The position numbers were made by a program, and so were the translations under genes. Source: Arthrobacter sp. StoSoilB20 (GTDB lineage Bacteria > Actinomycetota > Actinomycetes > Actinomycetales > Micrococcaceae). From it: a stretch of 64,000 nucleotides of DNA. Numbering within the stretch: position 1 is the stretch's first letter; each line of letters starts with the position of its first letter. The stretch lies in contig NZ_AP024651.1 in NCBI RefSeq assembly GCF_019977295.1, forward strand, positions 4,712,001-4,776,000. The letters run 5' to 3'. This document shows, in pieces, positions 24,305 through 33,186 of the stretch. The notes beneath the pieces are model-generated. The model ran no database searches. It saw nothing but the letters and a program-made list of their open reading frames with translations, and was not told the DNA's origin.

Positions 24305-24754
24305 CTACAGCGAAGCCCGTCGGATCACATTGGACAAGGTCATTGCCGTCACGGTGTCACTCACTCCGGGGAGGGCAGCGATCTGCTCCCAAATCTCCTG
24401 GACGCGGCCCAGGGAACGTGCTTCGACGCGCACAATAAGGTCAAAGTCCCCGCTGAGGACGTCGCACAGAACCACTTCCGGAATGGATCGGAGTTCGTTC
24501 AGGACATCCGCACCCCGCATACGGTCTTTGCGGTAGATCATCAGGAACGCGGAAACCAGGGATTCGACGTCGACTCCGGCCACCACCGTGTAGCCCTGGA
24601 TATACCCCTGCCGTTCCATGCGGTCAATCCGCTGCCTCACCGCATTTCTGGACAGGAGGACCTTGCCGGCGAGTTCGGCGTGCGGGATACGGGCGTTCTT
24701 GGTGAGTTCCGCAAGGATTCTTTGATCGATGCCGTCCAGACCCGCCCGCTCCAT
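24305..24754 (-). CDS. Lrp/AsnC family transcriptional regulator
   Basis: The 149-residue protein has the Lrp layout: LDGIDQRILAELTKNARIPHAEL and LLSRNAVRQRIDRMERQGYIQGYT form the N-terminal helix-turn-helix, and MRGADVLNELRSIPEVVLCDVLSGDFDLIVRVEA is the ligand-binding RAM domain. Lrp-type proteins respond to amino acids. Its location directly upstream of the permease and racemase genes makes them the likely targets. Confidence 0.93.
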   Translation of the reverse strand: MERAGLDGIDQRILAELTKNARIPHAELAGKVLLSRNAVRQRIDRMERQGYIQGYTVVAGVDVESLVSAFLMIYRKDRMRGADVLNELRSIPEVVLCDVLSGDFDLIVRVEARSLGRVQEIWEQIAALPGVSDTVTAMTLSNVIRRASL

Positions 24755-24906
24755 GTGTCCCTTTCCACCTACCCTGCAGGAACCCTAAGCTCCTGCCCCG
24801 ACCGAAAGGCCCGCGAAAGAAATGATACGTCCACAAGCCCAGCGGCGTTTCCTGCCACCAATTGGACATCGACGGCCGGTTGGTGTTGGGGTTTCCCGGC
24901 GAAGGC

Positions 24907-25599
24907 TCAGTAGTCCGGGTTGCTTGGCACAACCAGCCCGGTCTCGTAGGCGTAGACCACAACCTGCACCCTGTCCCGCAACTGGAGCTTGCTCAGGATC
25001 CGGCGAACGTGGGTCTTCACTGTCGCCTCGGACAGGAAAAACTTGTGGGCAATCTCCGCGTTGGACAAGCCTTCGGCAATAGTGGTGAGAATTTCGGTTT
25101 CGCGTGGGGTGAGCTCATCAAGCAACGGATCCCGGTGCGGCGTCGGCGACTGGCCTGGTACTGCTCCGCCACGAACGTACGTTTCCAGGAGACGCTGCGT
25201 AACCCGGGGAGCCACCACGGCGTCACCACTGGCCACGAGCCGCACAGCGTGGACCAGCTCTGACGGGGCAACGTCCTTGAGCAGGAAGGCGGACGCGCCG
25301 GCCTGCAGGCCCGTGAAGGCATACTCATCGAGGTCGAAAGTGGTGAGAATGATGACCCTGGCCTCGGAACCGGAGTCCGAGATCCGACGCGTCGCCTCGA
25401 TGCCGTCCATGGCAGGCATCCGCACATCCATCAGCACTACATCCGGCGCCAGGGCTTCCACTTGGCGTACGGCTTCAGCGCCGTCGGACGCCTCACCCAC
25501 CACATGGAAGTCGTCCTCACCTTCGAGGATGAGCCGGAAGCCCATGCGAAGCAGTGGCTGATCGTCCACCAGCAGCACTTTGATGATGTCTTCTGTCAT
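24907..25599 (-). CDS. NarL/LuxR-type response regulator
   Basis: The 230-residue protein has a receiver domain with acidic VDDQ at residues 11-14, phospho-acceptor Asp58 in VVLMDVRMPAMDG and Thr in ILTTFD, and a C-terminal LuxR helix-turn-helix (LTPRETEILTTIAEGLSNAEIA, LSEATVKTHVRRIL). It overlaps the sensor kinase gene by 4 bp and forms the end of an operon with an ABC exporter, which it probably regulates. Confidence 0.96.
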   Translation of the reverse strand: MTEDIIKVLLVDDQPLLRMGFRLILEGEDDFHVVGEASDGAEAVRQVEALAPDVVLMDVRMPAMDGIEATRRISDSGSEARVIILTTFDLDEYAFTGLQAGASAFLLKDVAPSELVHAVRLVASGDAVVAPRVTQRLLETYVRGGAVPGQSPTPHRDPLLDELTPRETEILTTIAEGLSNAEIAHKFFLSEATVKTHVRRILSKLQLRDRVQVVVYAYETGLVVPSNPDY

Positions 25600-26885
25600 G
25601 ATTCCCCCTTGTCGCCGGCCCAGCGGAGCTCGGCGTGGACTGCCCAGCCGCCCCTCTTACTGGGGCCGGCAGTAACGATTCCAGCATAAATTCCTGCGCG
25701 TTCATTCATCCCTGCAATGCCTTGGCCGGTGCCCAGGCTCCCGACGGGTTCGCTGCCGCCCTCCAAGGTTCCGCGGCCGTCGTCGTGCACGTCAATGGTG
25801 ACCAGATCGGCGTCGCGCGCCACCTGGACGTCAACGCGGCTGAGCGAGCGGCCGTACCGCAGGACGTTCGTCAGTGACTCCTGCACAATGCGGTAAACGG
25901 TGAGTTCAAAGGCGGGATCCGCCGGGAGGCCAGGGCCTGTGTGCGCATAGTGCAGCGGCAAGCCCGCAGTCCGGAAGCCGTCCAGTAGCTTTGCGAGGTT
26001 ATGCCCGGATTCCAAGGGCGTCAGCGGTGCCGGGCGCCCGGAGTCGTCGCGGAGAACGCCCAACACGCGGCGCATGTCGGCCAAGGCAGCCCTGCCGGTA
26101 CGTGACAGTTCGCCAAGGACCTCACCTGCGCGCTCCGGATTCTTCCGGACCACCACCGCAGCGCCATCGGACAGGCTGATCATCACGGTCAGGGAATGGG
26201 CTACGACGTCGTGCATCTCCCGCGCGATCCTGTTCCGCTCCGTCACCTTGCCCAGGTGCGTCGTGCGGGCCGCCCAGGCAGCGATTTCGGCCTCATGTTC
26301 CCGCCGCTGGCGCACGGAAATGCCGATGCCGGTGGCCAGCAGGTTGGACAACATGATGGTCACCGCGGTTGCGATGTTGTTGATCAGGTGGAAGTTCTCG
26401 GGGACGTCCTGCAGGTTGTCCATGCCGCTGGGACTGGTCCACATAAACAGGTACAGCAGGCTCAACGGCAGGCTGGCGGCAACAAACAGCACCAAAGCAA
26501 GGCTGCGTTTCCGGAGGGAAGCCACGGCATACAACGCGAACCACAAGCCGGCCGAGACGTTGGAACCCCACGGGTTGAGGATGGTGGCGGCAACTTCGAG
26601 AAGTACGACGGCGGCAACCACCTGCAGTGGGTATCGTCGCCTGAACGTCAACGCAGCCGCGATCATCAGCAGCAGCACCACTACCAGCCACTTGCCCTCA
26701 ATGATGGAGGTAATGATGGTTGGCAGGGCCAGGAGCACGTAGCTGAGGACCACTACGGCGTCCATGGCGCGCGGCCGCTCAAAGAAGTAGCGCCGGATGC
26801 GGCCCCTGCGGCGCTGGGTGATTTCAGCGAAGGACGCGTCCACCGTAGCGGTGGCCGCGTCCTTCACTTGTGGTGCTTCAGTCAT
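25596..26885 (-). CDS. Sensor histidine kinase (HisKA_3 type)
   Basis: The 429-residue kinase has several N-terminal membrane segments (about residues 44-190), a short coiled linker, His225 in NRIAREMHDVVAHSL as the phosphorylation site of the HisKA_3 dimerisation domain, and an HATPase domain with VYRIVQESLTNVLRYG (N box), VHDDGRGT (G1) and GTGQGIAGMNERA (G2). No large extracellular domain is visible, so sensing probably occurs in the membrane or through the ABC partner encoded upstream. Confidence 0.95.
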   Translation of the reverse strand: MTEAPQVKDAATATVDASFAEITQRRRGRIRRYFFERPRAMDAVVVLSYVLLALPTIITSIIEGKWLVVVLLLMIAAALTFRRRYPLQVVAAVVLLEVAATILNPWGSNVSAGLWFALYAVASLRKRSLALVLFVAASLPLSLLYLFMWTSPSGMDNLQDVPENFHLINNIATAVTIMLSNLLATGIGISVRQRREHEAEIAAWAARTTHLGKVTERNRIAREMHDVVAHSLTVMISLSDGAAVVVRKNPERAGEVLGELSRTGRAALADMRRVLGVLRDDSGRPAPLTPLESGHNLAKLLDGFRTAGLPLHYAHTGPGLPADPAFELTVYRIVQESLTNVLRYGRSLSRVDVQVARDADLVTIDVHDDGRGTLEGGSEPVGSLGTGQGIAGMNERAGIYAGIVTAGPSKRGGWAVHAELRWAGDKGES

Positions 26886-26911
26886 GGATCGAGCCTAGAC
26901 GGCAACCCGTC

Positions 26912-27763
26912 CTAGACGTCCCGCTTCTTCAGCAGGATCATGGCCAGGGCTACCGGTACAACAACCCAGGCACCCAGGACCAGCGCGGCCTGCCACGCTT
27001 CCAGCGTCTCAGGAACATGTTCGACGGCGGTCATGGGACTGATGGTGCTGGTGGGAAGGAACTTGTTGGCTTCCTTGAAGAAGTCGCCGGGAATGAGCTG
27101 GAAGGCAATCGGGGCCACGAACAGCAGTCCCACCAGGCTCATGATGCCGCCGGCCGAGTTCCGGACGATGGTTCCCAGCGCCATACCGATTGCTGCCACT
27201 GCTGCGACATAGAGGCTGTTGACCAAGAGGAGCTTGACGGACTGCGAGCTGCCAAGGTCCAGCTTGAGGTTGTAGTTGTCCACGATCGGCAGGGACACCA
27301 GGCCCGCAATGTAGATGGACACGGCTGTCAGCGCGAAGGCGCTGACCATCACCACAATGAGCTTGGCCAGGAACGGGGAGAGCCGCTTCGGGACGGCGGC
27401 AAAAGTGGAGCGTGCCATGCCGGTGGTGAATTCGGAGCTCATGAGCAGGACGCCCAGAGAGCCGAGGATGAGCTGGGCAAACGAGATGCCGGAGGTGGGA
27501 ATGCTGACTGCGAGGTCCCCGCCTTGTGCGGCCATGGCGGCTGCTGCTTCGGGATCGCTGGCAACCTGCTCGGCAAACTGTCCGGTTCCCCACGCCGAAA
27601 GCGCGGCGAACCCCACCATCACCAAGGCAGTCGAGGCCAGGAGGATCAGCGTGGACATCAGGGTGCGGAACTTGATGAACTCCGAGTTCAGCACACGGTG
27701 GAAGGCCGGTCCGGGACCGACGGCGTTGCGGGTGGACCTGCGGTCCAAGGTTGTGGTGCTCAT
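26912..27763 (-). CDS. ABC-2-type transporter permease
   Basis: The 283-residue protein has six hydrophobic segments, including STLILLASTALVMVGFAAL, GSLGVLLMSSEFTTGMARST, and a C-terminal LVLGAWVVVPVALAMILLKKRDV. This is the ABC-2 exporter permease pattern seen with DrrA-type ATPases. The start is 2 bp from the ATPase stop. Together with that ATPase and the downstream kinase/regulator pair it forms a detoxification-like module; antimicrobial peptide or drug export is typical, but the substrate is unknown. Confidence 0.9.
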   Translation of the reverse strand: MSTTTLDRRSTRNAVGPGPAFHRVLNSEFIKFRTLMSTLILLASTALVMVGFAALSAWGTGQFAEQVASDPEAAAAMAAQGGDLAVSIPTSGISFAQLILGSLGVLLMSSEFTTGMARSTFAAVPKRLSPFLAKLIVVMVSAFALTAVSIYIAGLVSLPIVDNYNLKLDLGSSQSVKLLLVNSLYVAAVAAIGMALGTIVRNSAGGIMSLVGLLFVAPIAFQLIPGDFFKEANKFLPTSTISPMTAVEHVPETLEAWQAALVLGAWVVVPVALAMILLKKRDV

Positions 27764-27765
27764 GT

Positions 27766-28710
27766 CTATTTCCCTCCGGCCTGGGCGGGAACCGAGGCCC
27801 CGGTGGTGATGTGCGAGTGGTATTCCACCTCGTCCTTGGTCAGTTCCATGTACGCCTCTTCCAGGCTTGCCTGAAGCGGGGTCAGCTCGTACACCATGAC
27901 CTGGTTCTCCAGGGCAGTCCTGGCGATCCCGCGGGGATCCAGTCCGGACACCTCAAGGAGTTCGCGCTCATGGACCTCCACGGAAACGCCGGTTCCCGCC
28001 AGGAGTTGCATGAGGCGTTCCGGCTGGTCGGTACGGACACGGGTGCGTGCCTGGCCTTTGCCGGTGATGATTTCGGCGATCGGGGCGTCTGCAATGATCT
28101 TGCCCCGGCCAATCACGATCAGGTGGTCTGCAGTGAGCGCCATCTCGCTCATGAGGTGGCTGGACAGGAAGACCGTGCGGCCTTCGGATGCCAGGTACTT
28201 CACCAGGTTGCGGACCCACACCACGCCTTCAGGATCCAAGCCGTTGACCGGCTCGTCCAGGATGATGGTCTGCGGATCGCCCAACAGTGCGGCGGCAATG
28301 CCGAGGCGCTGACCCATTCCGAGCGAGAAGCCCTTGACCTTCTTTTTGGCGACGTCCCCCAGGCCGGTCATTTCGATGACTTCGCGTACCCGGCTCTTGG
28401 GGATGCTGTGCGTCGCTGCCATGGCGAGCAGGTGGTTGTAGGCGGTGCGGCTCGTGTGGACAGCCTTGGCGTCCAGGAGGGCACCGATCTCCCGCAGCGG
28501 TGCCCTGTGCTGGGCGAACGGTTCACCGTTCACAGTCACAGAGCCCGACGACGGAGTGTCCAGCCCCATGATCATGCGCATGGTGGTGGACTTACCGGCA
28601 CCGTTCGGACCCAGGAAGCCCGTCACCCGTCCGGCCTGGACAGTGAAACTGACACCGCCGACGGCGGTCTTCTCGCCGTAGACCTTGGTCAGGCCTTTTG
28701 CTTCGATCAT
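27766..28710 (-). CDS. ABC transporter ATP-binding protein (DrrA/BcrA type)
   Basis: AGGAGGG precedes the ATG at 28710; the product has 314 residues. Walker A GPNGAGKST is at residues 34-42, the signature is FSLGMGQRLGIA, Walker B is TIILDEPVNGLDP, and VFLSSHLMSEM carries the switch His. A C-terminal extension of about 90 residues is typical for drug-exporter ATPases. It heads the four-gene minus-strand operon ATPase-permease-kinase-regulator. Confidence 0.95.
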   Translation of the reverse strand: MIEAKGLTKVYGEKTAVGGVSFTVQAGRVTGFLGPNGAGKSTTMRMIMGLDTPSSGSVTVNGEPFAQHRAPLREIGALLDAKAVHTSRTAYNHLLAMAATHSIPKSRVREVIEMTGLGDVAKKKVKGFSLGMGQRLGIAAALLGDPQTIILDEPVNGLDPEGVVWVRNLVKYLASEGRTVFLSSHLMSEMALTADHLIVIGRGKIIADAPIAEIITGKGQARTRVRTDQPERLMQLLAGTGVSVEVHERELLEVSGLDPRGIARTALENQVMVYELTPLQASLEEAYMELTKDEVEYHSHITTGASVPAQAGGK

Positions 28711-28858
28711 GGAAGCGTTCCCTCCTCGGAGCACAATGAGTGTGCGGATGAGTTTCGAATGTACTCACCACGCTACTCACCGGGAGGACGTAAATCGCCG
28801 GTCTCAGGGATGATTCAGGGTTCAGTCAGGGTAGTCCTCGCGGATGACCCGCAGGACT

Positions 28859-30361
28859 TCAGCCGGCGGGAAGGGGCGAGTACACGCGGAGTTCACGGGG
28901 TTTCACAGTGAACGTGGCGCTGCGGACTCCGGGCTTCGGTTCGCCATCCACCGCCAGGACCAGGGGCTGCCCGATTGCTTCCACGGTGATGGTGGTGGCC
29001 TCCGTCAGGTGGGTGACCCGCGACGCCGCCACAGTCCCTGTCACCACAGCCCACAACAGCCGTGCCCGGGCGAAGGGCTCATCCGCCGTGATCATGCGCA
29101 GGTCAAAGACGCCGTCATCCAGCACAGGCCTGCGGAGCGGCGCGTGGTCGCTGGGGTAGAACCTTCCGCGGCCCATGTAGAGGATCCACAGCTTGTGCTT
29201 TACCCCATCCACCATGAGCGTGGTGGGCGAATTCACCCCGAAAGTCCGCAAGGATGCCACCACACTGGCCATCGGCTTGCCCATTGCCGGCTGGAGCCGT
29301 TCCCGACGCCTGACCAGGTTCGGATACACGCCCACGCTGGCGGTGTTCAGCATTGCCAGCTCCGTGGTTTCGGGGGTTTCAGGCAGGCCACGCTGCACCA
29401 CTACATGCCCCAGGTCAACGGAGGCCGCCTTCCCCTTGGTCAGTGCCTCGATGGCGTCATCGATCGAGCCGGTGCCAATATCGCGGGCAAAGTGGTTGAG
29501 CGTCCCGCCTGGCAGCACCAGGAGCGGCAGTGAATGCTCGACGGCGGCAGCCGCCGCGGTGCCAACGGTTCCGTCGCCGCCCCACACGCCCAATGCGACG
29601 GTTCCGGGCCGCGTGGCTGCGGCTTCCATCTCTGCAGCTATGTCTTCGCCTTCAGAAATTTCCCTTATATAAGCTTTCGGGAATATTTCGTTCAGCAGTT
29701 CTCCGGTCTCGGGCGTGTAGGAGCCACCCATGACGTTGACCCCGATACTCAGCCCCTCGCCGTCGTGGATTGCCGGCGCCTCAACCGGCGTGCGCCGGGG
29801 AGTCGGTTCCGGGGGCCGCGCCGGCCACCACTTGCGGGTTGCCCAAGCAGCGCCGGCCCCAAGGGCGGAACCCAGCACCACATCCGAGGGCCAATGTGCG
29901 CCCGTATGCACGCGCGAGTAAGCCACGCCGGCGGCAATGGGCGCCAGGGCAACTCCGATGACGGGGGAGACGATGCCGGCCCCCACAGCGAAGGCGACCG
30001 CGGAAGCAGAGTGCCCGGAGGGCATCGATGAGCTGGTTGGCTGCGGGTTCACGAAACGAAACAGCGGCAGGTGCTCAGGAAGCGGGCGCCGTCGGGGGAG
30101 TGCGCGCTTGAAGATGACGTTGGTGACCCCTGAAGCAACACCCAAGGCCAACACGCCGTGAAGGGCTGCCCTGCGCGGTTTACCGGGGAACGCGGCCATG
30201 ACCCCCGCAATACCGAACCAGAGTTTTCCTTTGGTGGCGGCTGCCGAGAGCCGCCGGAAAAAGACGTCATGGTCACCCTGGGGTTGCCGGGAGACAACCC
30301 GGACCAGGAAGTGATCGAATTTCACAACTCGTTTGGGGCCCTTGGCCACGAAGCCTCGCAT
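28859..30361 (-). CDS. Bifunctional PAP2 phosphatase / diacylglycerol-kinase-family protein
   Basis: The 500-residue protein fuses two lipid enzymes. The N-terminal PAP2 part has Lys85 and RRRP (88-93), PSGH at 114-117, and SRVHTGAHWPSD at 149-160, the three phosphatase motifs. The C-terminal part has GGDGTVG from residue 261 and PGGTLNHFARD from 284, the DAGK nucleotide-binding loops. Such a protein could dephosphorylate and rephosphorylate lipid or isoprenoid carriers. The start is uncertain: the ATG at 30361 has a weak binding site and a GTG 24 bp upstream has none. It is divergent from a stand-alone PAP2 gene. Confidence 0.88.
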   Translation of the reverse strand: MRGFVAKGPKRVVKFDHFLVRVVSRQPQGDHDVFFRRLSAAATKGKLWFGIAGVMAAFPGKPRRAALHGVLALGVASGVTNVIFKRALPRRRPLPEHLPLFRFVNPQPTSSSMPSGHSASAVAFAVGAGIVSPVIGVALAPIAAGVAYSRVHTGAHWPSDVVLGSALGAGAAWATRKWWPARPPEPTPRRTPVEAPAIHDGEGLSIGVNVMGGSYTPETGELLNEIFPKAYIREISEGEDIAAEMEAAATRPGTVALGVWGGDGTVGTAAAAAVEHSLPLLVLPGGTLNHFARDIGTGSIDDAIEALTKGKAASVDLGHVVVQRGLPETPETTELAMLNTASVGVYPNLVRRRERLQPAMGKPMASVVASLRTFGVNSPTTLMVDGVKHKLWILYMGRGRFYPSDHAPLRRPVLDDGVFDLRMITADEPFARARLLWAVVTGTVAASRVTHLTEATTITVEAIGQPLVLAVDGEPKPGVRSATFTVKPRELRVYSPLPAG

Positions 30362-30436
30362 TACTTCACAGTAACGCCTGCGCACCCCTGCGGTGGGCTG
30401 CCCTCGACTTCACCTGGCCGTGGCTACGATGAATGG

Positions 30437-31141
30437 ATGATCCGCGTCCTGCGTCCACGTCAACAACCCGGGTGGCAACTGGTGGTTCCCGGCGTACTCC
30501 TGCTGTGCGCCTTCATAGTCCCGGGCATCATGCTCCTGGTGGGGCAGGGCGAGCCCGCGTTCAACAGCGTTGACACCACGTGGCAGGCCTTTGCGTTCAC
30601 TCTGCATTCACCCTTCTGGGATGGCGTGAACGCAGTCCTGAACGGCGTAGGGTACGCGGGCATGCTGGTGCTCCACGGGGTGTTGGCCGCAGTACTGTTC
30701 GTTTGGCGCCGACCCCTTACGGCCACCTTCGTCCTGGTCTCAGGCGTGACGGCCCTGGCGCTCACGCAGCTGGGCAAGGTGGTGGTGGGCAGGGAACGGC
30801 CAGTGGGTGCCAAAGTCCTGACGGATACCGGTTCATACCCCTCCGGGCATGTATCTGCCACCACGGCTCTCCTCATGGTGCTGGCCATCCTGGTCAGCCG
30901 CTGGTGGATGACGCTGCTGGCTGCCCTGGGAGTCATAGCCATGATGATCAGCCGCACCTACCTCTCAGCACATTGGCTCAGCGATGTCCTCGGCGGTGCC
31001 TGTCTTGCCGGTGGAGTAGTGCTGATCCTCTGGTGGCGCTTCCGGAACGTATGCGTCAAAGAGAATGAAACGGGAGGTCCCCGGACTATTTGGGCGGCAG
31101 GGGCTTCGCGACGCCTGCAAGCAGGAGAGCGAGCAGAATAG
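30437..31141 (+). CDS. Membrane PAP2 family phosphatase
   Basis: The 234-residue protein has about six membrane helices and all three PAP2 motifs: KVVVGRERP (114-122), SYPSGH (133-138) and SRTYLSAHWLSD (172-183), with catalytic His138 and His179. Substrates of this family include phosphatidic acid and undecaprenyl pyrophosphate; which applies is unknown. The ATG at 30437 has no strong binding site; the frame extends further upstream over the divergent gene. Its 3' end overlaps the convergent MFS gene by 56 bp. Confidence 0.88.
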   Translation: MIRVLRPRQQPGWQLVVPGVLLLCAFIVPGIMLLVGQGEPAFNSVDTTWQAFAFTLHSPFWDGVNAVLNGVGYAGMLVLHGVLAAVLFVWRRPLTATFVLVSGVTALALTQLGKVVVGRERPVGAKVLTDTGSYPSGHVSATTALLMVLAILVSRWWMTLLAALGVIAMMISRTYLSAHWLSDVLGGACLAGGVVLILWWRFRNVCVKENETGGPRTIWAAGASRRLQAGERAE

Positions 31142-32273
31142 GCGCACCGATGGCCAGGAGAGCCAGGTGGATGCCTGTGTGGTCGCCCAAGTATCCCAAC
31201 AAAGGCGGGCCGGCCAGGAAAGCTATGTAGCCGATGGTGGAAACCACGGACACCCGCGCAGCGGCGTGCTTGGGGTCATCCGCAGCGGCCGACATGCCCA
31301 TGGGGAAGGCCAGTGCGGCACCGACTCCCCACAAAGCCGCACCAATACCGGCAAGAACCACGTTTCCTGCGAAGACAAACAGCGCCAGGCCAGCTGCGGC
31401 CGCTGCCATGCTGGCCCGCAGGACGGTGACGCGGCCGAACCTGTCAATCGCCTTGCCCCCAAGGAACCGCATGATCGTCATGGCCAGGACGAAGAGGGCG
31501 AACAACAGCGCACCGGTAGATTCCGAAGCACCCAGTCCGTCCACCGCAGCCTTCGCGATCCAGTCGTTGCCCGCACCTTCGGTCAGGGTGGCACCAAGTA
31601 CTACGACGCCGATCAACAGGGTCCTGCCATCGCGCCAAGCGGAGGGTCCCTTCGCAACCGGAGCGCCGTCGTCGTGTACTTCTGCGGCCTCGTGGGGCAG
31701 GAAGAAGCGGGGGACCGTCAGCGCAAGGGCGACAGCGATGGCGGCGATGACCAGCAAATGCTCAGGGAGGCCCACGCCCAGCTGTGAAAGGCCGGCGCCG
31801 ATCAAGGCGCCGAGGAAGGCTCCCCCGGAGAACGCCGCGTGGAACTGCGGCATGATGGTTCGCTTGAGCCGGTGCTCGACGTCGGCGCCTTCGATGTTCT
31901 GCGCAACGTCCCACAGCCCGATTCCGATGCCGAAGAAGAACAAGGCGATAGCCGTGGCGGGCACAGAGGCGGCCATCAGGGAGAAAGCGATGGCTGCGCC
32001 TGCAGCTCCTGCAACGATCCCGGCCACACGGACGGTATTCGCAGTGCCGATCCTGCCCACAACCCAGCCCGCCGAAGGCAACGCCAGCAGCGACCCCACC
32101 GCTGTGCACAGCAGCAGGGTGCCCATCTGGCCGGAGGTCAGGCTCAACGCTTCCGTCACTGCAGGAATGCGCGCGGCCCAGCTGGCAAAGACCAACCCGT
32201 TCATGCCGAAGATCAGGAACGTCGCCACCGCAGCGGCATTGACGTTGGTGGTGCTTCTGGTGTTGGTGGTCAT
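31086..32273 (-). CDS. MFS transporter
   Basis: The 395-residue transporter has twelve hydrophobic segments in two halves. LALPSAGWVVGRIGTAN between TM2 and TM3 is the MFS loop motif, and LGGKAIDRFGRVTVLRAS is its repeat in the second half. MNGLVFASWAARIPAVTEAL in TM1 resembles the YbjJ-like group of sugar or drug transporters. The start overlaps the stop of the DeoR gene by 4 bp, so both are expressed together. A sugar derivative is a reasonable substrate guess given DeoR control. Confidence 0.92.
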   Translation of the reverse strand: MTTNTRSTTNVNAAAVATFLIFGMNGLVFASWAARIPAVTEALSLTSGQMGTLLLCTAVGSLLALPSAGWVVGRIGTANTVRVAGIVAGAAGAAIAFSLMAASVPATAIALFFFGIGIGLWDVAQNIEGADVEHRLKRTIMPQFHAAFSGGAFLGALIGAGLSQLGVGLPEHLLVIAAIAVALALTVPRFFLPHEAAEVHDDGAPVAKGPSAWRDGRTLLIGVVVLGATLTEGAGNDWIAKAAVDGLGASESTGALLFALFVLAMTIMRFLGGKAIDRFGRVTVLRASMAAAAAGLALFVFAGNVVLAGIGAALWGVGAALAFPMGMSAAADDPKHAAARVSVVSTIGYIAFLAGPPLLGYLGDHTGIHLALLAIGAPILLALLLAGVAKPLPPK

Positions 32274-33037
32274 GCAATCACAACTTCCACGGAGAGTTTG
32301 TTGAGCCGGACAAGATCTTCGGGGGACGGCTTTTGGTCAGTGACAATGACATCCACGGCGTCCATGGCTGCAACCAAAGCCACCGCGCTGGCATTCCACT
32401 TGCTGCCTGCCGACGCCACGATGACACGGGCCGCGGATTCCAGCCCTGCGCGTTTCACCGCCGCATCATCGAGGTCGTGGGCCAGCAGTCCGTCCTTGAG
32501 GTTGAGTGCGCAGGGAGTTACGACGGCGGTGTCGAACCTGAGCGAGCGGATGTTGGCTTCAGTCATGGGTCCCCGGAAAGACTGCTCGCCGGGGATGAGG
32601 CTGCCGCCGGGAAGGATGAGCCGGGGCGCCCGTCCGTCCTTGGCGTGCGTGAGGGCTTCAACACCGTGGAGTGACATGGGCATCACGGTGAGTTCCCGCG
32701 TGCCCAGCCCGCGTGCAATCTCGGTGGCGGTGGATCCGCTGTCCAGCCACACGTGTTCGCGGTCTTTGAGGAGCCCGTCAACTGCGGTGGCAATGCGGGT
32801 TTTAGCTTCGTGGTCTTCCAGTTCCCGCTGGCCGTAACCGGGGTTGTCTCCACGTGCCACCAGGCTGCGTGCACCACCGTGGATGCGCTTGAGGACTCCA
32901 TTGGCTGCGAGTATCTCAAGGTCGCGGCGGATGGTGGCTCCCGAGGCTCCCGTGGCGTCCACCAGTTCGTCCACGGTGGCTTGTTCGCGGGTGCGCAGCA
33001 GCTCGCCAATGAGCCGGTGTCGGTCAGCAGTTCCCAT
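32270..33037 (-). CDS. DeoR family transcriptional regulator
   Basis: The 255-residue protein has the DeoR helix-turn-helix (RHRLIGELLRTREQATVDEL, ATIRRDLEIL, GVLKRIHGGARS) and the sugar-phosphate-sensing domain (WLDSGSTATEIARGL, PGGSLIPGEQSFRGPMTEAN, FDTAVVTP). DeoR proteins usually repress sugar use genes and are relieved by a phosphorylated sugar. It is translationally coupled to the downstream MFS gene, its likely target and an indicator of autoregulation. Confidence 0.94.
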   Translation of the reverse strand: MGTADRHRLIGELLRTREQATVDELVDATGASGATIRRDLEILAANGVLKRIHGGARSLVARGDNPGYGQRELEDHEAKTRIATAVDGLLKDREHVWLDSGSTATEIARGLGTRELTVMPMSLHGVEALTHAKDGRAPRLILPGGSLIPGEQSFRGPMTEANIRSLRFDTAVVTPCALNLKDGLLAHDLDDAAVKRAGLESAARVIVASAGSKWNASAVALVAAMDAVDVIVTDQKPSPEDLVRLNKLSVEVVIA

Positions 33038-33186
33038 TATTCAACCGTAGCAAGCTTTGCGCATTTAATCATCACTAGTGATCATTTGCGCATTCGATCC
33101 TCTCTCACATCCCCGGGCTCAAAGCGAAACGCTCTTGCAGCAAGTGCAAGAGCGTCCGCGGGAAACCAAGGGGATGTGCGAGAGCG

